Shown: positions 10,301 to 24,121, numbered from the stretch's first letter. The stretch: 64,000 bases of DNA from Whitmania pigra (GCA_021613335.1 JAJTWR010000305.1:1915501-1979500), one strand, 5' to 3'. Notes: generated from the sequence alone by a model not told the origin. Numbers and translations are program-made.

Positions 10301-13300
10301 CAATAAAAAGTCTTCGTTTTTACTTTGGATAGATTCATAATTACAAGACTCATTCCGAAAGGATGAAATAACTTCACTTTTTCTTGAAATGTCTTCCTGA
10401 TCGTCTGTTGTTTTTTCGACATTGTTGGCATTTCTGTCTTTGAAAGTACCAGAGACACTGGAAAAACTTAACCGCTGAGAATAATCAGATTCATGATCGG
10501 ACAATTGGTAATCCAGTCGGGGATCTATAAATACAGTTATAGTCTCCTCAGTTTCATCACAATTTTGGTTATTCATCAAGCACGAAGCATTAAGCTCAAT
10601 TTTAGTATCAGTGCTCAAGTTTTGAACAGAATTTTGTTCATTCCTTTCTCTAGCAACTACGTGCTGTGTGTTTGAGCTTATATCGTACTGAGCAATCGAT
10701 GTACTTTGCTCTTCACGGTTGTTGTTGTAATTGAAGCTTTGCCAATCACGAGAACCGACATCGGCTGATGAGAAACGAGAATTTAAAGGAATAACTCGAT
10801 GTGAATCTGTATGAAGTTTAGATAAGTCATTTGAAAATAAAGCTCTGCTTTTGCTTTGAATTTTCGGGCTGAATCTTTGATTTCTTTCTTCTGCCTTATG
10901 ATTTGAAACTTTCGATGGTATGGAGGCGTCAGTAAATTTTCCCTGAAGTTTGGTTTGTTTCGTTTTCATAAAATTCGAAAGATCGGCCAACTTGTGTTTT
11001 TCGTCCACGACATCGAGAGGCATGAAGTCACGCAATTGATTGAATCTTGCCTCGTCGAGGTCTCTGACGTAAGAGAATCTGTTTGGCTTTTCTGGTTTTA
11101 AAACTTCTATAAAAGGTATTTGATCGATTTCAGAATCTACTGAAGTTGCCAAAGTGCTTGATGATTCCGATTGATATGGCTCACTGCAGGATTGGATCAC
11201 TGACGTTTCTGATTCGGAAGACCGTGGGTTCACGAGTTCATGATTATTGATTTCTTTTTGAAGCCTGCCATAGAAATATTCTGGATTTCCAGATTGTTCA
11301 GAATTACTTGCATAATGTTTCTGGTCGCCTATTCTTTGACTAATTTCATTTCGGAGAGACATGGTTTCCCTTGAGTGAGCCATCGATTCAGAAACGTTCA
11401 GTGACGACCCTATGGCTCTTGCAATAATCGATGTGGTTAATGAAGGTGAAAGAGACGTAAAGCGAGAATTGATTTCATGCGAATGCGACTCTTCGAGCAA
11501 CTTGCTAAGTTCGACTCCTGGACTGCGATCATCATCGACACTTACAAACCTGGAGTGACAGTCCGGATGATGGTCACGACGACCGACTATACTCTGGAAA
11601 GAGTAGTCGCTTCCTTGCTGGATGTCTTTCACAAATGCGGTGACTTCTTGACTGAACTGGACTTGTTTAGAAGGAGAATCCATTTTTCTTTTCTCCTGCA
11701 TCCTCGTGTCTTTGCAGAGAGTTCCTGCCTGTAATTTTTCAATTAATTGTTCTGATATCATTAATTAAAAGGCTATCAGAAAGATTTGATAAAAAGTAAA
11801 ATAATAAGGTGAAGCTGGTACAAATATGTGGATTTATTTAACTTGACATAAAAACAACTAAATTCATAAACATTTATAAAACAATGAAAATTTGTTGAAT
11901 TACTTTTGGATCTATCTTGGCATTGTTTTGACTCTTATTGTAAGTTTCACAATTTTTCGAATCATCTTGTTTCGTTAACGGCAGCAAATTGGTGATTGGT
12001 CTGCAAGGTTTGAGTGCAGCCAGCTTAAATTCTGGATGGCGTAACCTCGGCGAAGGGCCTTTATTTTCGAATTCATTTCTCGATTTGTTTTGTTCGTTGT
12101 TCTTCGGTACAGGTGTTCCTTTAGTCGGTGACGTTGTATTCTGAGTTTGCGAATAATCTGATGCGTGGTTAATTTGAGTGATCACAGAAGGGTTGGGAAC
12201 GCATGTATTGTTAATGTTGAGTCTTAATTTGGCTTTTGGTGATTTTGTTTGAATTATATATTCCTCGAAGGTCATGTTGGTCCTAGTTGAATTTACAAGT
12301 CTTTCGGAAAAATCTGTCGACTTGTTTTTGTCACCTGCGCTTTTGTTATCTTTTGAAAAAAAGGTTTTCGTTCCATCTAATTTTCTTTCAGCATTATTTG
12401 ATTGCCCCGAAACTTGGTTAGAAGAAGGGTGATTATCAGTGGCAATGTAACTCAGAGATTCTGGTAATCTCCCATGAGGCTGTGCATCTGTAAAGCAATT
12501 AATCTATGATTACAGCCCTGGCCGCAAAACATACACTTTGGAATTAAGTTTATATAATAACTAGTAATAAGTTTATTGTTGTCATATTTATAATCTTCCA
12601 ATGTAAAATAACTAAGATTGTGGCATTTCACGAAATCTCACATAACATCTAATCCCAGTAAAATCCTATACATCTCAGAAAAGCCCACTCGATATCCAAT
12701 ATTCTTATTCAGCAAAATATAATAATCAGCAAGCAATCGTTACGCAATTTCTGTTACAAGGCATGTGTTAACTAAATATTTAAATCCAGCTGTAAACGGT
12801 TTAAATGGTATTGTAATAAAACAAGCACCATTAATGAAAATGTTTAGGTCACTTATTTTTAAACACCAAACCAAAACACTAGAAATAAGATTGCTAAAAA
12901 TGTTGGTATTGTTACACTCATTACCCTTTCCATGAAAATAAGTACCTTTTAAGATACTTATATTGCTTCTTGAATGTTATGATTGATTTATTTTTCTTAA
13001 TTGTATTCGATTGTTGATTAATTTTTGATAGAATTTGGGGTTAGTCTGTTAGACATTAATCTTTCTTAAGACTATCACTTATTTTATACACAATTTGCAA
13101 CATTTCCTGTAATATAAATAAATGTAAGTGAAACGTCAGAATTAGAACCGTGACAATTTTACAAATAATAAAATAATTAGAATTAAACAATATTTACCGA
13201 TTAGCAGAGCACACGATTCGCTGGTTGTATTCATGTGAGCATGAGTTTGACATGGTTTATTATCAAGAGAAGATTCAAACTTTTCTTTACTTGCACTGTT

Positions 13301-14149
13301 GTTAGACTGCTCTTTGTAGTGATATGAGAGGTTGAAATCCTGCATTGCTTGCCTCCACTGTTCATCCAAAATTCCCTCACCATCTGCAAAACTAACCCTT
13401 GGCTTATCCTTTCTGTTGTCGTTTGTAAGAGATTGGAGTGTAGAACACATTTGCGAACCTGGAAATAATCGAGTTGCTCATAATTTAAGTAATTCATGAA
13501 AGTCTTACCATCCAGCTCGATTTGATTTAAAATTATTGTATTGTTGCAACGATACCGCGATTAATTAATTGGTGTAACTAAGTTTTGCGAGAGTTATTAT
13601 TTAGTAAGAAAATGTCAGATAAAGAAAGCTTATTTCAAACCATCTCATCCACAATAGTACTCATCATAAAACAAAATCATTCCTATTCCTATTGTTGTAG
13701 TTCCTACACATCTCTATAGGATTATTTTGTGCACTCAAAAAATACGATGAATAAGTCGGAAAGAAGAGGATGAAAAATTAGTAAAAACTTTAAAGAAATC
13801 AATGGATAACGGATGTTTCGAAGTTATTGAGAATAAAAATGAAACATTATTTCTTATTAACACATTTTTTGCTTTTTTTTTAATGAGGTTCATTTTTGGA
13901 TGATTTTTGAAAGTGTCTTTGGTTATTGGAGGCCTCTACTTTGTATCACGTTTTCTGAATTTTTAATTTAATGCATGAAAATATCTAGACGAAAATTTAA
14001 TCACAAGTAGAAAAGTAATGGAAAATATGCGAGTTTGGTTTCAGCGCTCTTAATGGTAAAAAGGTTTTTAAGTAATTAATTAATCGAGAATTTAAAATAA
14101 TAAGTCGTAATGCCTCTGACGCTACGCACAAGGCGCCATAGAAATAAAC

Positions 14150-14194
<45 letters not shown>

Positions 14195-17100
14195 TTAGTC
14201 TGAAATTAGTACGGTTGTATCATTTTTTGCATTTTTTCAGGTTTAATGTCATTCGATCAACTTGAACATGTTTAATAAATTTAACAAATTAATTTAATTT
14301 ACGTAAGTGCTCTTTACGTAACTGGGTGCTTCCGATCTCAAGGACATTTGGAGTTTGATGTTGAAAATAGTTGTTAGATTAATTTTTATTTGTTGAAGCA
14401 TTGAATTTTAATTTTCGACTCACCAACGTCGATGTTCGTCAATCGAGGAGGGGGAAGAGGTGCCAGACGTTTTTTCTTAACCGAATAAACTTCGGCTTTA
14501 GAGCTTTCTGTTGTTGCTGGATCCTCTTCAAACTGGTTGGAAGCAGAAAATGTTAGCGGAATATCGGACAGTGGGTGAGCCTCGGTTGATGACCTTAAAA
14601 TAACCAATCCTTTCGATGAATAAAGTCTGCCTCCCAATCGTTCCCCGCTCAGTAAATCCGAGACAAAAGGTTTTCTAGGAGGAGGAGGCGGAGGAGGCGG
14701 TGCGGGTCTTTTGAAAGCATTCGATTCAAAGTATTCCCACGAAAACTGTTTTGCAGTGTCTTGGCCTGGCTTTTCTTTGCATTGTTGTGAGGGCACAGAA
14801 ACTGTTTTAGTTAATCCGTGCGACGAAACATTCGGGGGAGGAGGTGGAGCAGGCCTTTTTGTTCTGGAATGATCCGATTTTTCCCTTTGAGATTTAATCG
14901 CTTCGACACTCTTTTTTTCCTCACAGCTGTTCGATGACGACTCTAGCGAGGTGAGACTTTTGTCAGAAATGCAGCCACTACACCACATATTTGCAGTTTG
15001 GAATTTTGTGGTATTTTGGGTGGAAGGGCTTAAACATGAAAACGCCTGCTGCGTCTCCGGTCCGAGTTTGATGACTCCCTTTCTAGTGGATCTCTTTGTT
15101 TCACTTTCTTTTTTCTGTGAGTTTTTTTTTACAGGATAAAACCTGTGTATTTCTTCCTGCTCCTGTTGGCGTTGATGGTCCAACAACTTTTTGAGGTGAT
15201 AAAGCTGGCTATAAGTTGCTGCTTGGGTTAATGCCGGAAGTAGGTTTTTGATGTCACAGTCCGTACTTCTTTCGATAGTTGCTGTTTTGCTTCCTGAATG
15301 ATTTTCTGGAAACTTCTTGCCTAAAGGTTGAGAGTTATCGGTGGAAAGAGGCGAATCAGTTTTTCCTCTTGCTCTCCTTGAGAGCACAAGATATTTTGGA
15401 TAACCTTTTGACAAAGCAGGTTCAGATTCCAAGGAAAACTCTGAAGAATAGCAAGACAAAGATGACAAAGAGGAATTTTTAGATGTTTTAAAACTTTTAA
15501 TAGAAGTATTATGAATTGGATTTGAAGACTTCTTGAGAATTGGTTTGCACTGAACAGATTGTTTTTTGCGGATTGCGGTAGGTACAGTTTTAGTCGTTTT
15601 TGCAGTTTTCGATAAATGTCCCTTTTCGCTTGTGTTGGCCAAATGGAACGTTGAACCTGGAAGAAACTTTTTCAGACAAATTGGGGTGTCGACGGTGTTC
15701 TTGCAAGATTTTGCTGAATAAAAAATCAAACCGTTTATAGTAGTACAAGATGTTTATTTCATTCCAAACAAATTAGCTTCATATCCTGAAATTTAACCGC
15801 CATTGATCAACGAAAGGAATTCAGACGTTTTACTGAACCTTAAGTAGTCCAAATGCCACGCGACAGGGAGATAAGTGTTGAAGGAAGAGATGCGAAGTCA
15901 TAGGAATGCATTAATGTGACGTGCGTTTAACTAAAATACTTGTAATTTTTGTCCCCATCCATTCATCTACCTTTTCAGATTCCGTCGATTATAATTCATC
16001 TGACAAAACCCAACCTATAACCCGAACGAAAGAATAGCACTCTTAAGCTTGCGCTGTTGCTTGGGTCTATCCTAATGCTGTGTAATGAACGTTAATAGAA
16101 ATCAATGTCTTGCTTTGGTTTATTTTTCCGTGGGTCGCGCTATTCAAAAAGGCGCACAATTAGCAGTTTATTCAAAAAAAATCAGTCCGTTTTTTAAGCG
16201 GAATCTCGAATGGAAGATCACGAATGTCATTTATGCTAACTTTCTAGCCGTGACTAATTTTCACGACTCGTATAAACTTACAAGACCAACAATCACTTGA
16301 AAAAGGAAGAAAACCTTACATTAAAGTTTATTTATTTATTTATTTGATTATAGTCCGTTGCATAACTTACATTAAAGCATTCAACCCTGCTTTTATAGTG
16401 TTATAGTATAAGCGGTTTTTATGAATAAAACAATTTCTATAACAATGTTATACAATATTTTGCCATGTTTTTATGCAGTTAATTCAAATTCGAAAAACTA
16501 GTATTATTAATTCAATGTCATTTAATTTTTAATTTAAATATGAACAAGGACCTATGATTAGTTTTGAATAGCTAGTCGATATTTTTTGATTGATCTCGAT
16601 AATATTAAAAAGATGGCAATGATAAAAAAATGACAATTTAAGAGCTGCTTGAACAAACCGGGTTCTAAAGAAACCGAGGTTCCATTCAAAGTCAGTTTCA
16701 ATTCAACGTTCCCTTCATCATCACCTTCTCCTTCTAAAGCATTTCTTAGGGCGGCCTCTGAGCTTACCTCGTCAATCACCTTTGGCTTCTGGTTGGTTCG
16801 AGTAACTGCCCCTAAAAGATCGCGCAAGGTCATGTCTGGATCAACCCTTATAGAACAGCCAATCATGGAATTATCTTGGTACTCTTCGTTTACATTCTAT
16901 AAAACAAAAGTCATTCACTAATTTTTTTTAGTTTATTAAGTGATTTGAATTATTACATGATCTCTATAATAATTTACTTTCTGAAATATAATCTACGGCT
17001 AAATGAAATAAAATAAATTTAAAACTGTAGCGAAACAAATATTTTTGTTGTTGTTGTAACGTTATCGGTATATTAGTATACCAACATTTTCATTGAAAAT

Positions 17101-18514
17101 ATTTAAAAGTTTTAAAATTGCTGCGCCGAAATGTTTAAACATTAGCAATTCAAATTTTGCTGACCAATTGAATATCCCATTTTAATTTTACTTACCTGTT
17201 GTCTGGGTAATGGGACAGGATGGCTTTTATGTTTGTTGATCGATTTTATGCATGGTTGGCTATCGACAATTATAGATATATGCCTGGCGCCATTGCTATT
17301 TTCTGTGAAATTAGAACTGAAGTCTTGTGCGACATTATCCTTATTTTTCCATTTCATGACATGAATGTCAGATATCTGTAGCATCTTGTGCCATTCAAAG
17401 GGCTGACCAATTTTTTTTAACTCATGCGATTTGGCATCGCAAGAAGTGCTAGAAATATCCATATAATCTAATATTAACATGACCAAAATAACATTTTATT
17501 TTCAAAATAAAGAAGTTCAATTTAAGCAAATAACTTAGCTTCAGCAATAACTAATTAGACATCTTTCAAATTCACGATTTACAGGTTGCACTTTTTGTTC
17601 ATATTTATTAAGATTTTCATAAAATTTATTAATGTATCTGCCATTCTCTGAAACAATATTAAAATTATTTTCTTTCTAATGTCCAAGACTGCATTAGACA
17701 ACACTTTGAAATCTAAACAAAATTTATCTTTTCTTTTTAGTCTTTTCTAGTGTTTACTACAAACTGGTATGCTGTCTATAATTATCTTACCATTTTGTAA
17801 TTTAGTAATTTAGTTTTGTCTTTCATTCTGGCAATTATTGGGTCTGGGCAAAGTTTTAAGCACTTGTTTTCCCCTCTTACCCCTTATCACAGTTTTCCCT
17901 TTGATATTTGCATAAGTTCGCATAATGCATGAGTAACAACATTATTCAAATAATTTATTGGTCATAATAAGTTTTAGGAAAGCCTTCAAAATCAATATTT
18001 ATTACATATTATAAAATAACTAAAGTATAAGTGCCTTTAGTGTGAAATTCATTATCGTCCGCTAATACACTACGCTTTACTGTTACAATATTTATGTTTA
18101 TAAAACAAATTTGTCCCACTCAACCTTCACCGATTTTAAAATCCTGGCTACGAGCCACAGAGGATGTGCTTACTTAAGTATTTACCTTACATGATGAAGC
18201 TTTCTCTTGCTCAAATCATTTTAGTGATACATTTGACTTTATTCAAATAAATAAGTGTCCAGCTTCTACATTATCACCTTATTGTAAATAAGTAAATACA
18301 TTCTAAAAAAAAGAACCAACTTTTTGCAGATGTCAGTTCTGGAGGTAAAGTCGATCGTTTTCAGTTGATCGAAGCAGACACAAAACGGTTTCCCAACCAA
18401 GAAACCAGAAGTCCTGAATTTCGAAGCTTGAATATGGGATATTTTAAGATTTTTGAGCATCAACGTTTCTCTGTTATACACGTCCATTTCTTTCTTCTTA
18501 GCCTTCTGCGTGAA
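7379..18514 (-). CDS. Giant, largely disordered protein with PP1-docking-like and KR-A-P-PP motifs; 5' end not resolved
   Basis: In-phase minus-strand exons are 17196-17467, 16659-16896, 14424-15713, 13198-13458, 11904-12487 and 7379-11728 (a 4.35-kb last exon). A probable earlier exon ends its acceptor at 18514. Together they give more than 2,300 residues. A short compact region contains MTLRDLLGAV, which looks like a ubiquitin-fold or Ras-binding-like segment. The rest is Ser/Asn-rich and disordered. Exon 14424-15713 carries KRPAPPPPP twice and KKRLAPLPPP, reminiscent of cordon-bleu KRAP motifs; I found no WH2 motif. Two RVxF-type protein phosphatase 1 docking matches are visible: KPRVSF in exon 13198-13458 and KQVQF at the start of the last exon. 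A cytoskeletal scaffold that recruits PP1 is an inference. The first exon(s), between about 18515 and 19700, were not found. AATAAA on the minus strand lies at 7360-7365. Confidence 0.6.
14100..14195 (+). mobile_element. 3' end of SINE followed by (ATT)n
   Basis: GCCTCTGACGCTACGCACAA, then GGCGCCATAGAAATAAA, matches the last module of SINE copies A and B. It runs directly into about 13 ATT repeats (14153-14193). It is 5'-truncated and lies in an intron of the giant disordered-protein gene. It shows that this SINE family can carry an ATT tail. Confidence 0.8.
16326..16370 (-). repeat. Dispersed repeat block with (TAAA)n tail, copy 2
   Basis: TTTATTTATTTATTTATTTG followed by ATTATAGTCCGTTGCATAAC, near-identical to 5817-5857. 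On the minus strand the TAAA run is a 3' tail. It sits in an intron of the giant disordered-protein gene. Confidence 0.75.
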
Positions 18515-18599
18515 CTGAGGCAAAAAAATACAAATGTATTCAAATGTCGAAAAGAAGCACGCAAGTTTCGGACAGTTAAATTTTTCGATTTACTTTAAA

Positions 18600-19800
18600 A
18601 CCCCGTAATTAAAAAATTAGTTCACGCAGTCAGATAATATGACCCCTGTGATAAATGGTATTTCCTGTAAATGTACACCATTCTTAATCTTTTAGATGCC
18701 TCTGAACTGCATAAAAGGGATTTTTCCAAAAAATTTCATTCATTTTCAAATGTTACTATGCAAACTTTTGAAATATTATTAAAAGCTAATAAAGGCATAA
18801 AATAATTGAAACTTTGAGCATTTGCAAATGTATGTAGCAGTTTTCAGATAAATGGACAAATTGCAATATTCTTACAAGTGTCGCATTCCAGTGACATGCC
18901 CTATTGATCGGCTTAATCTAAATATCAAGAGCATTCTCTATAAGAATTACAATTAACTTTTATTACAGTAATTGCTTTTTATGACATTAAACTTGTTGAC
19001 TAATCATATTTTATATAAAAGTAAGATAATTTTCTTTCCCTCTAGTACTCCCGGATCGCTGAAATTATCACCTGAACTCAATGCCATTAACGCATTTGGT
19101 GCAGGTCCCGCTAAAATTATCACACTAATTGAAATGTATAGCCAAAGACCTTTAAGCGCGATTTTTCTACGCTAATAGTTTTTAACGTTCATTGTAGATA
19201 AATGCCTTTAAGCACGATTTTTCTTTGCTTATGTTAGTTAATGTTCGTTACAGGCATTCTGGACATTTTCAAAACTTGAATAATTAGCTGAACCGATATT
19301 AAAATTGTTCTTAAACTAAGACTTAGCAATGCATTTTATGTTGATTTTGGTTTCGAAAAGAAACTCTCGTAAATTTGGTACCAATTTTCGCTTTAGGTTT
19401 TATTAGGCATTATTATTAGTCTTTATCAAACATACCTCGAAATGTTCCTTTATCGATTATTGAGGCGCCATGATGTTGTTCCCCTTAATTTAATTATTAT
19501 TTTTTTAAATAACCTAAACGTTATGTGGAATGCATATGCGGGTGTTTACACAACAAGCTGACGAAAAGTGTAGTGGTCGTTTTTTTTATTTAAACCTTAT
19601 GCAGTTCGTATTTAGGACTTTTAGATTATGACATTATTTTTTTGAATTAATTTGGTTATTATCATTATCTTGCGACCAGTTTTCAGTTAAATTTCAAAAT
19701 TATAAATTGATTTCAATTTTACGTGCGCATGCGTGATCATGCCGGCGCTTCTTTCATTGTTTCTAGTTTAGGGTAGATTTTTTTTTTGCGAGGTGCAAGT
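18600..19800. promoter_or_regulatory. Divergent intergenic region, no gene resolved
   Basis: This separates the visible 5' end of the giant minus-strand gene from RCC2 (+). It should hold both promoters and possibly an unresolved first exon of the minus-strand gene. A degenerate direct duplication of about 50 bp lies at 19148-19196 and 19204-19253 (CCTTTAAGCGCGATTTTTCT versus CCTTTAAGCACGATTTTTCT). No TATA box or other factor site was clear enough to call. Confidence 0.4.
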
Positions 19801-19807
19801 CAAAAGT

Positions 19808-22800
19808 ATGCCTCCTAAGAAACGCAAAAATGGGACCGGTGAAGAGAAAATTCGAAAAAGGAAGAGAACAAAAAAGCTTAGGGATAGTTCTGACGAATGC
19901 GACGAATTTAGCAGTTTTAGTGATGACAATGAACCTCAGGGCATAGTAACTCCAATCGAGCCAGGAATCGCATCTGAAGGCAGTACCATTTTGGACGCTG
20001 CGGTCGGTGGTGATGGAAAAGTGGTCAGCAAACATTTAGTTACCTATGTTAAACTTTATTGTTTTTTAAAAATGTGATAGAGAACTTTTATGTTTGGGGT
20101 GCTGGTATAATTTCATTTATTTAAAACATTAGGGAGAATATGGTTTAGTTAAAATATGTTTTTATTGACAGTCTTTTAAAACATTGCCACAAACAGCAAT
20201 ATGTTGCAATTATTAAGATAAAATACTTATCACTTCAAGGTGGTACAGTCGGATTCTGTTTCTGGGGAGCTGTTGATCAGTGGAGGGACAAACTGGGATA
20301 TGATTGGTAGGAAACAAGCTCCGAAAACAAGTAAATTTTGAAAGCTATTGTTATGCTAAAGAATGAGGCTACAATTTAAAAAACTTTCTATAGGACTACA
20401 TGTATTATGTTGTCATGTTGCTTAAGGTACTTCAATATCACAGTTGCTTCTTACAGTATCAACGACAAATGCTGGACGTAATCTTTATGGGCCTCATCGT
20501 TTGGCTGATTTCAAAAATGTAAATGTCAGAACAGTATCCTCTGGTTGCATGGCATGTCATAGTGTGATTATTACTACAGAGGGAAAAGTTCATTCATGGG
20601 GTGAGACTTTCGTTTGTCAGTAAACCTAAGAAAAGTTTAGAGTTTGAAATTTGTCTGGAATCATAAGCTTTCCCCATCAATGTCAATCTTATATTAACCT
20701 ATGAACTTTTCATCTGAAGCCCCAACTTATGGTATATGTTCAGAACTTTTGTTTGTGATCAGGCCGCAATGATTTTGGACAGCTTGGACTGGGAGACAAA
20801 AACCGTAGGGATGTGCCAATGCATATCCAAGCATTTGGCAGTGTAAATGTGGTTAAGGTGGCTTGTGGAAAATCTCATACCCTGTTTCTCATTGGTTGGT
20901 CTTTCAGCAATGTTATGAGCAATTGCATTCTCTAACCCTAGGTTTATATTTAATTAATAATTTTCTAGACACTGGGTTAGTATTTGCAACTGGCAGCAAT
21001 ACTTCAGGCCAATTAGGACTTGGGGCAGTCACTCCCCAGGTTGTCCTTTACCCCAGCAAGGTCATATAAATGTCTCCTTATTACAATTCTACTTAATGTA
21101 TTTATTTTCTGGGACCGTCACCAGTTTTATTTTTTGACGATATCAATATAACAATATAAGTGTTACTTCTCCTATGCACATTTTTACATTACAGGTTCAA
21201 CACAAAGGTCCCCCAATCCAGATGATTGGGTGTGGTGCTGAGTTTAGTGCTGTGGTGGATATAAAGGGCAATCTGTACACCTTTGGCAGCCCAGAATATG
21301 GGCAGCTGGGTGAGATGTTCAAATATAATATGTTATTGGTAGGGATGTCCATGTTAATCTTCTGACTAAGAATTTTTAGCAAATAATTTATGGGGTCATC
21401 CACAAAAGACGCAAAGGGTAGAGGGGAGATGGTTCCCAAAAACTGGATAATGCTGACGGGGGAGGGGAGAGTGTAATTGCTTTTGAAGATTTGCGCTTTA
21501 AAATATATTAAGTAGTTTTAAAATTTCATAAGTTTATTTTTGTGTATGAGTCTTATTGGGATATGACAGACTATTGATCTGCCATAATTGGCAGTGATTG
21601 GTCACTAGAATCAGTTACATTGGATTGTGTTGGAAGTATCAGAACACCAATCAGCAAAGATTGCTGAAATTTACACCAACCTAGTGATAGAATGGCAGTT
21701 ATAACCCTTTGCTATCAACAGTGCTCATAATTTGGTTGCTGCAGTGACAAAGACACCATTTGATCACATACCTGTATTGCTTACTATTTGCATTTAAGTA
21801 TATTGCATGGACTTAAGATTGTAATCACCAAAACTCTTTTCTCTAAATGAGAAAATCTGAGGCCACTTCAAACACTTTGCAAATCTTTGAATTGAAAATT
21901 GAAGTGGGATGTTCCTACTTGTTGGAATAGTACTTATCACCTACTGTTTTCTGAAATTGGCATCTTTTGTTCATGAGGTATTATGCATACTAGGTTAAAG
22001 AAATCACTAGTAATTAACAACTTTAGTTATTAGTAATTTGTTGTGGTTTCATAACCCTTCATCTTATTCTATCCAGGTCACAACTCAGATGGCAAGTACT
22101 TTGTTTCAAGCTCAAAAATTGGTTTTGACTTCAAGACTCGTCCTCAGAGAGTGCTCGTTTTTGTTGACAAGTCGAAAGATGGACAGATTACTCCTGTCCA
22201 TGATATTGAGATCATAGCCATTGCCTGTGGACAAAATCACATGGTAAATTAAGCGTACAGCTCTTTAACTACATAATTTCTTATTAGCTAGAGTTTGGAA
22301 TTAACATTTAAATATCAATTGCTTTATGAGATTGACTTGGTTCTTATAGTCTAAATTTCTTAGTACTAAAAAAAACTAAACAATGGGGAAATCCTGAATA
22401 GGTCAAAGAGGTCCTAAAATTTTACTGGATTTAATTAAAATTAATAATCACCATTTTTTTCATTAATTTGTCATGTTGATTGACCTCCAGATAGCATTAG
22501 ACAAGAAAGAGAGGGTGTATACCTGGGGCTTTGGGGGATACGGTCGTCTTGGGCATACGGACAACAAGGACGAGATGATGCCTCGCCTCCTCAAGTTCTT
22601 TGAGGGTCCGAACAGGGGAGCCGTTGCTGTAGCTGCAGGTTCAACCTATTCTATGGCTGTGTCTAAATCAGGTGATTGGGATATTTTGTAAAAAAAATTC
22701 TTGATTTAATATTTGAACTTATTTATTGTGATGATGTGAATGTAACTAAGTGCTTTTCTCCTTATTACCCAGGCATCTTATACCTGTGGGGTCAAACAAG

Positions 22801-23378
22801 GAATACAGGTGAGGCAGCCATGTATCCCAAACCAGTTCATGATCTTTCTGGATGGAATATTAGGAGCATAGGGTGCTGGTATGTTTGATGTTATGATTTT
22901 AAGAAGGTTGAGGGGTTACGTTCAGTCTGGTAAATTACTGGGAAAGGAATGTTAAATTTATTCAGATATGATGTGGTGTTACTTTATTTATAATATTATA
23001 ATATTGGTTTAAATCCTAGCTAGACATTTGTTAAATTGATTCTATTCATTCAACGTGATAATTTCAGTTACAAAAGCATTGTAATAGCAGCAGATAGCAG
23101 TCTTGTCAGCTGGGGATGTTCTCCAACCTACGGAGAGCTAGTAAGTAAATCGGCGGTGTTTCACCCAGGAAATATTCATTTTATCCTTTGCTTTCCAGTG
23201 TCTGGGAGATAATGCTCAAAAAAGCACCTCGACTCCTATGGAGTCAAAGCCCCTTGAGAACATCTACATTGAAAAAGTAGCTTGTGGTTGGGGTCATACT
23301 CTTCTCATTGCCCGCAACTCTTCCGACGAGGACAAAGCCATGCTAGAGGCTCTTCCAGTTTTCAGCTTTGGATCTTAG
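19808..23378 (+). CDS. RCC2: RCC2 (TD-60) homologue, RCC1-repeat protein
   Basis: Eleven exons chain in phase: 19808-20023, 20240-20330, 20457-20600, 20763-20894, 20969-21060, 21195-21309, 22077-22243, 22491-22671, 22773-22878, 23068-23140 and 23199-23378, giving about 498 residues. The N-terminus is a basic nuclear-localisation-like region (MPPKKRKN, then KIRKRKRTKKL). A seven-bladed RCC1-type propeller follows, with the RCC2 signatures GGTNWDMIGRK, NLYGPHR, CGAEFS, PEYGQLGHNSDGK, FGGYGRLGH, KDEMMPRL and TMYP-like AAMYPKPV. In animals RCC2 associates with the chromosomal passenger complex, centromeres and midzone, and regulates Rac1/RalA. The end of exon 1 is ambiguous by one codon (AAA or AAAGTG). 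Length and domain order match vertebrate RCC2 (about 520 residues). Confidence 0.95.
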
Positions 23379-24121
23379 GGTCGGACGTTATTCGTTCCAT
23401 TTTGAGTGTTTATGTGTTAGATCAAACTTCAATTTTTTATGTCAATTTTAATGTTTTCAACAGTTTACATCTTTGATAAATCATTTCCATCATTCATTTT
23501 AATTGTTTGATCATCAGGTCTTGATGTTATTATATTTTCTGGCAGCTGGCCACTCAGATGTAGTCCTAGGTGGCAGATTATCAGGGCTTAGGTGGATTTA
23601 TGATGACTCTTGCTAAGTTTTTCGAGATTTTTTTGCATGATTATGTGTTGGACATTAAGAACAGGTCAAGTTGATATTTATTTGTTACTTGTTTATTCTT
23701 GCTTATGCCAGCTCTAGTTTTGTTTAGTGATGGAGATTCATAGTCAAGCCCATAACAAAGTATTTATTGATCATGAGGTAGTTTTTTTATGGTTCCCAGA
23801 AACTTTCTCTTTGTGTTTTTTTTTTAATTTGACTGTGGGATTAAGCAAGTCGTAGATTTCCAAGTTGTATTTTATAGTAGCGGATCGCGTTGGGGCGTGG
23901 CCATGGTGTGTGCGACTTGGGGGGAATTGCCGCCTACTCCCGCTTTTGGGTTCTCGTGGACTTTTTCAAAATAAATACTGATTATATGTGCAATGGCTGT
24001 GTGATTATTTATTCCATAAAGTTATTTTTCAAAATTATTTGATATCTATTTTTGGTATTTTTTCTCGGAACCTCGGGTTCATTTATTTTTTATTTTTGCT
24101 TGTGTGCGGTTGGGTTGCACG
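23379..24121. promoter_or_regulatory. RCC2 3' flank and promoter side of the next gene
   Basis: 743 bp between two genes on the same strand. A GC-rich patch at 23880-23960 (GGGGCGTGGCC and runs of G) stands out from the AT-rich flank and is a plausible core promoter or CpG-like segment for the gene starting at 24122. AATAAA near 23968 could instead end a long RCC2 3' UTR. No open frame of note. Confidence 0.35.

Noticed and set aside
16085..16300. 71-codon plus-strand open frame
   Set aside because: It lies in an intron of the minus-strand giant gene and shows no domain or codon bias.
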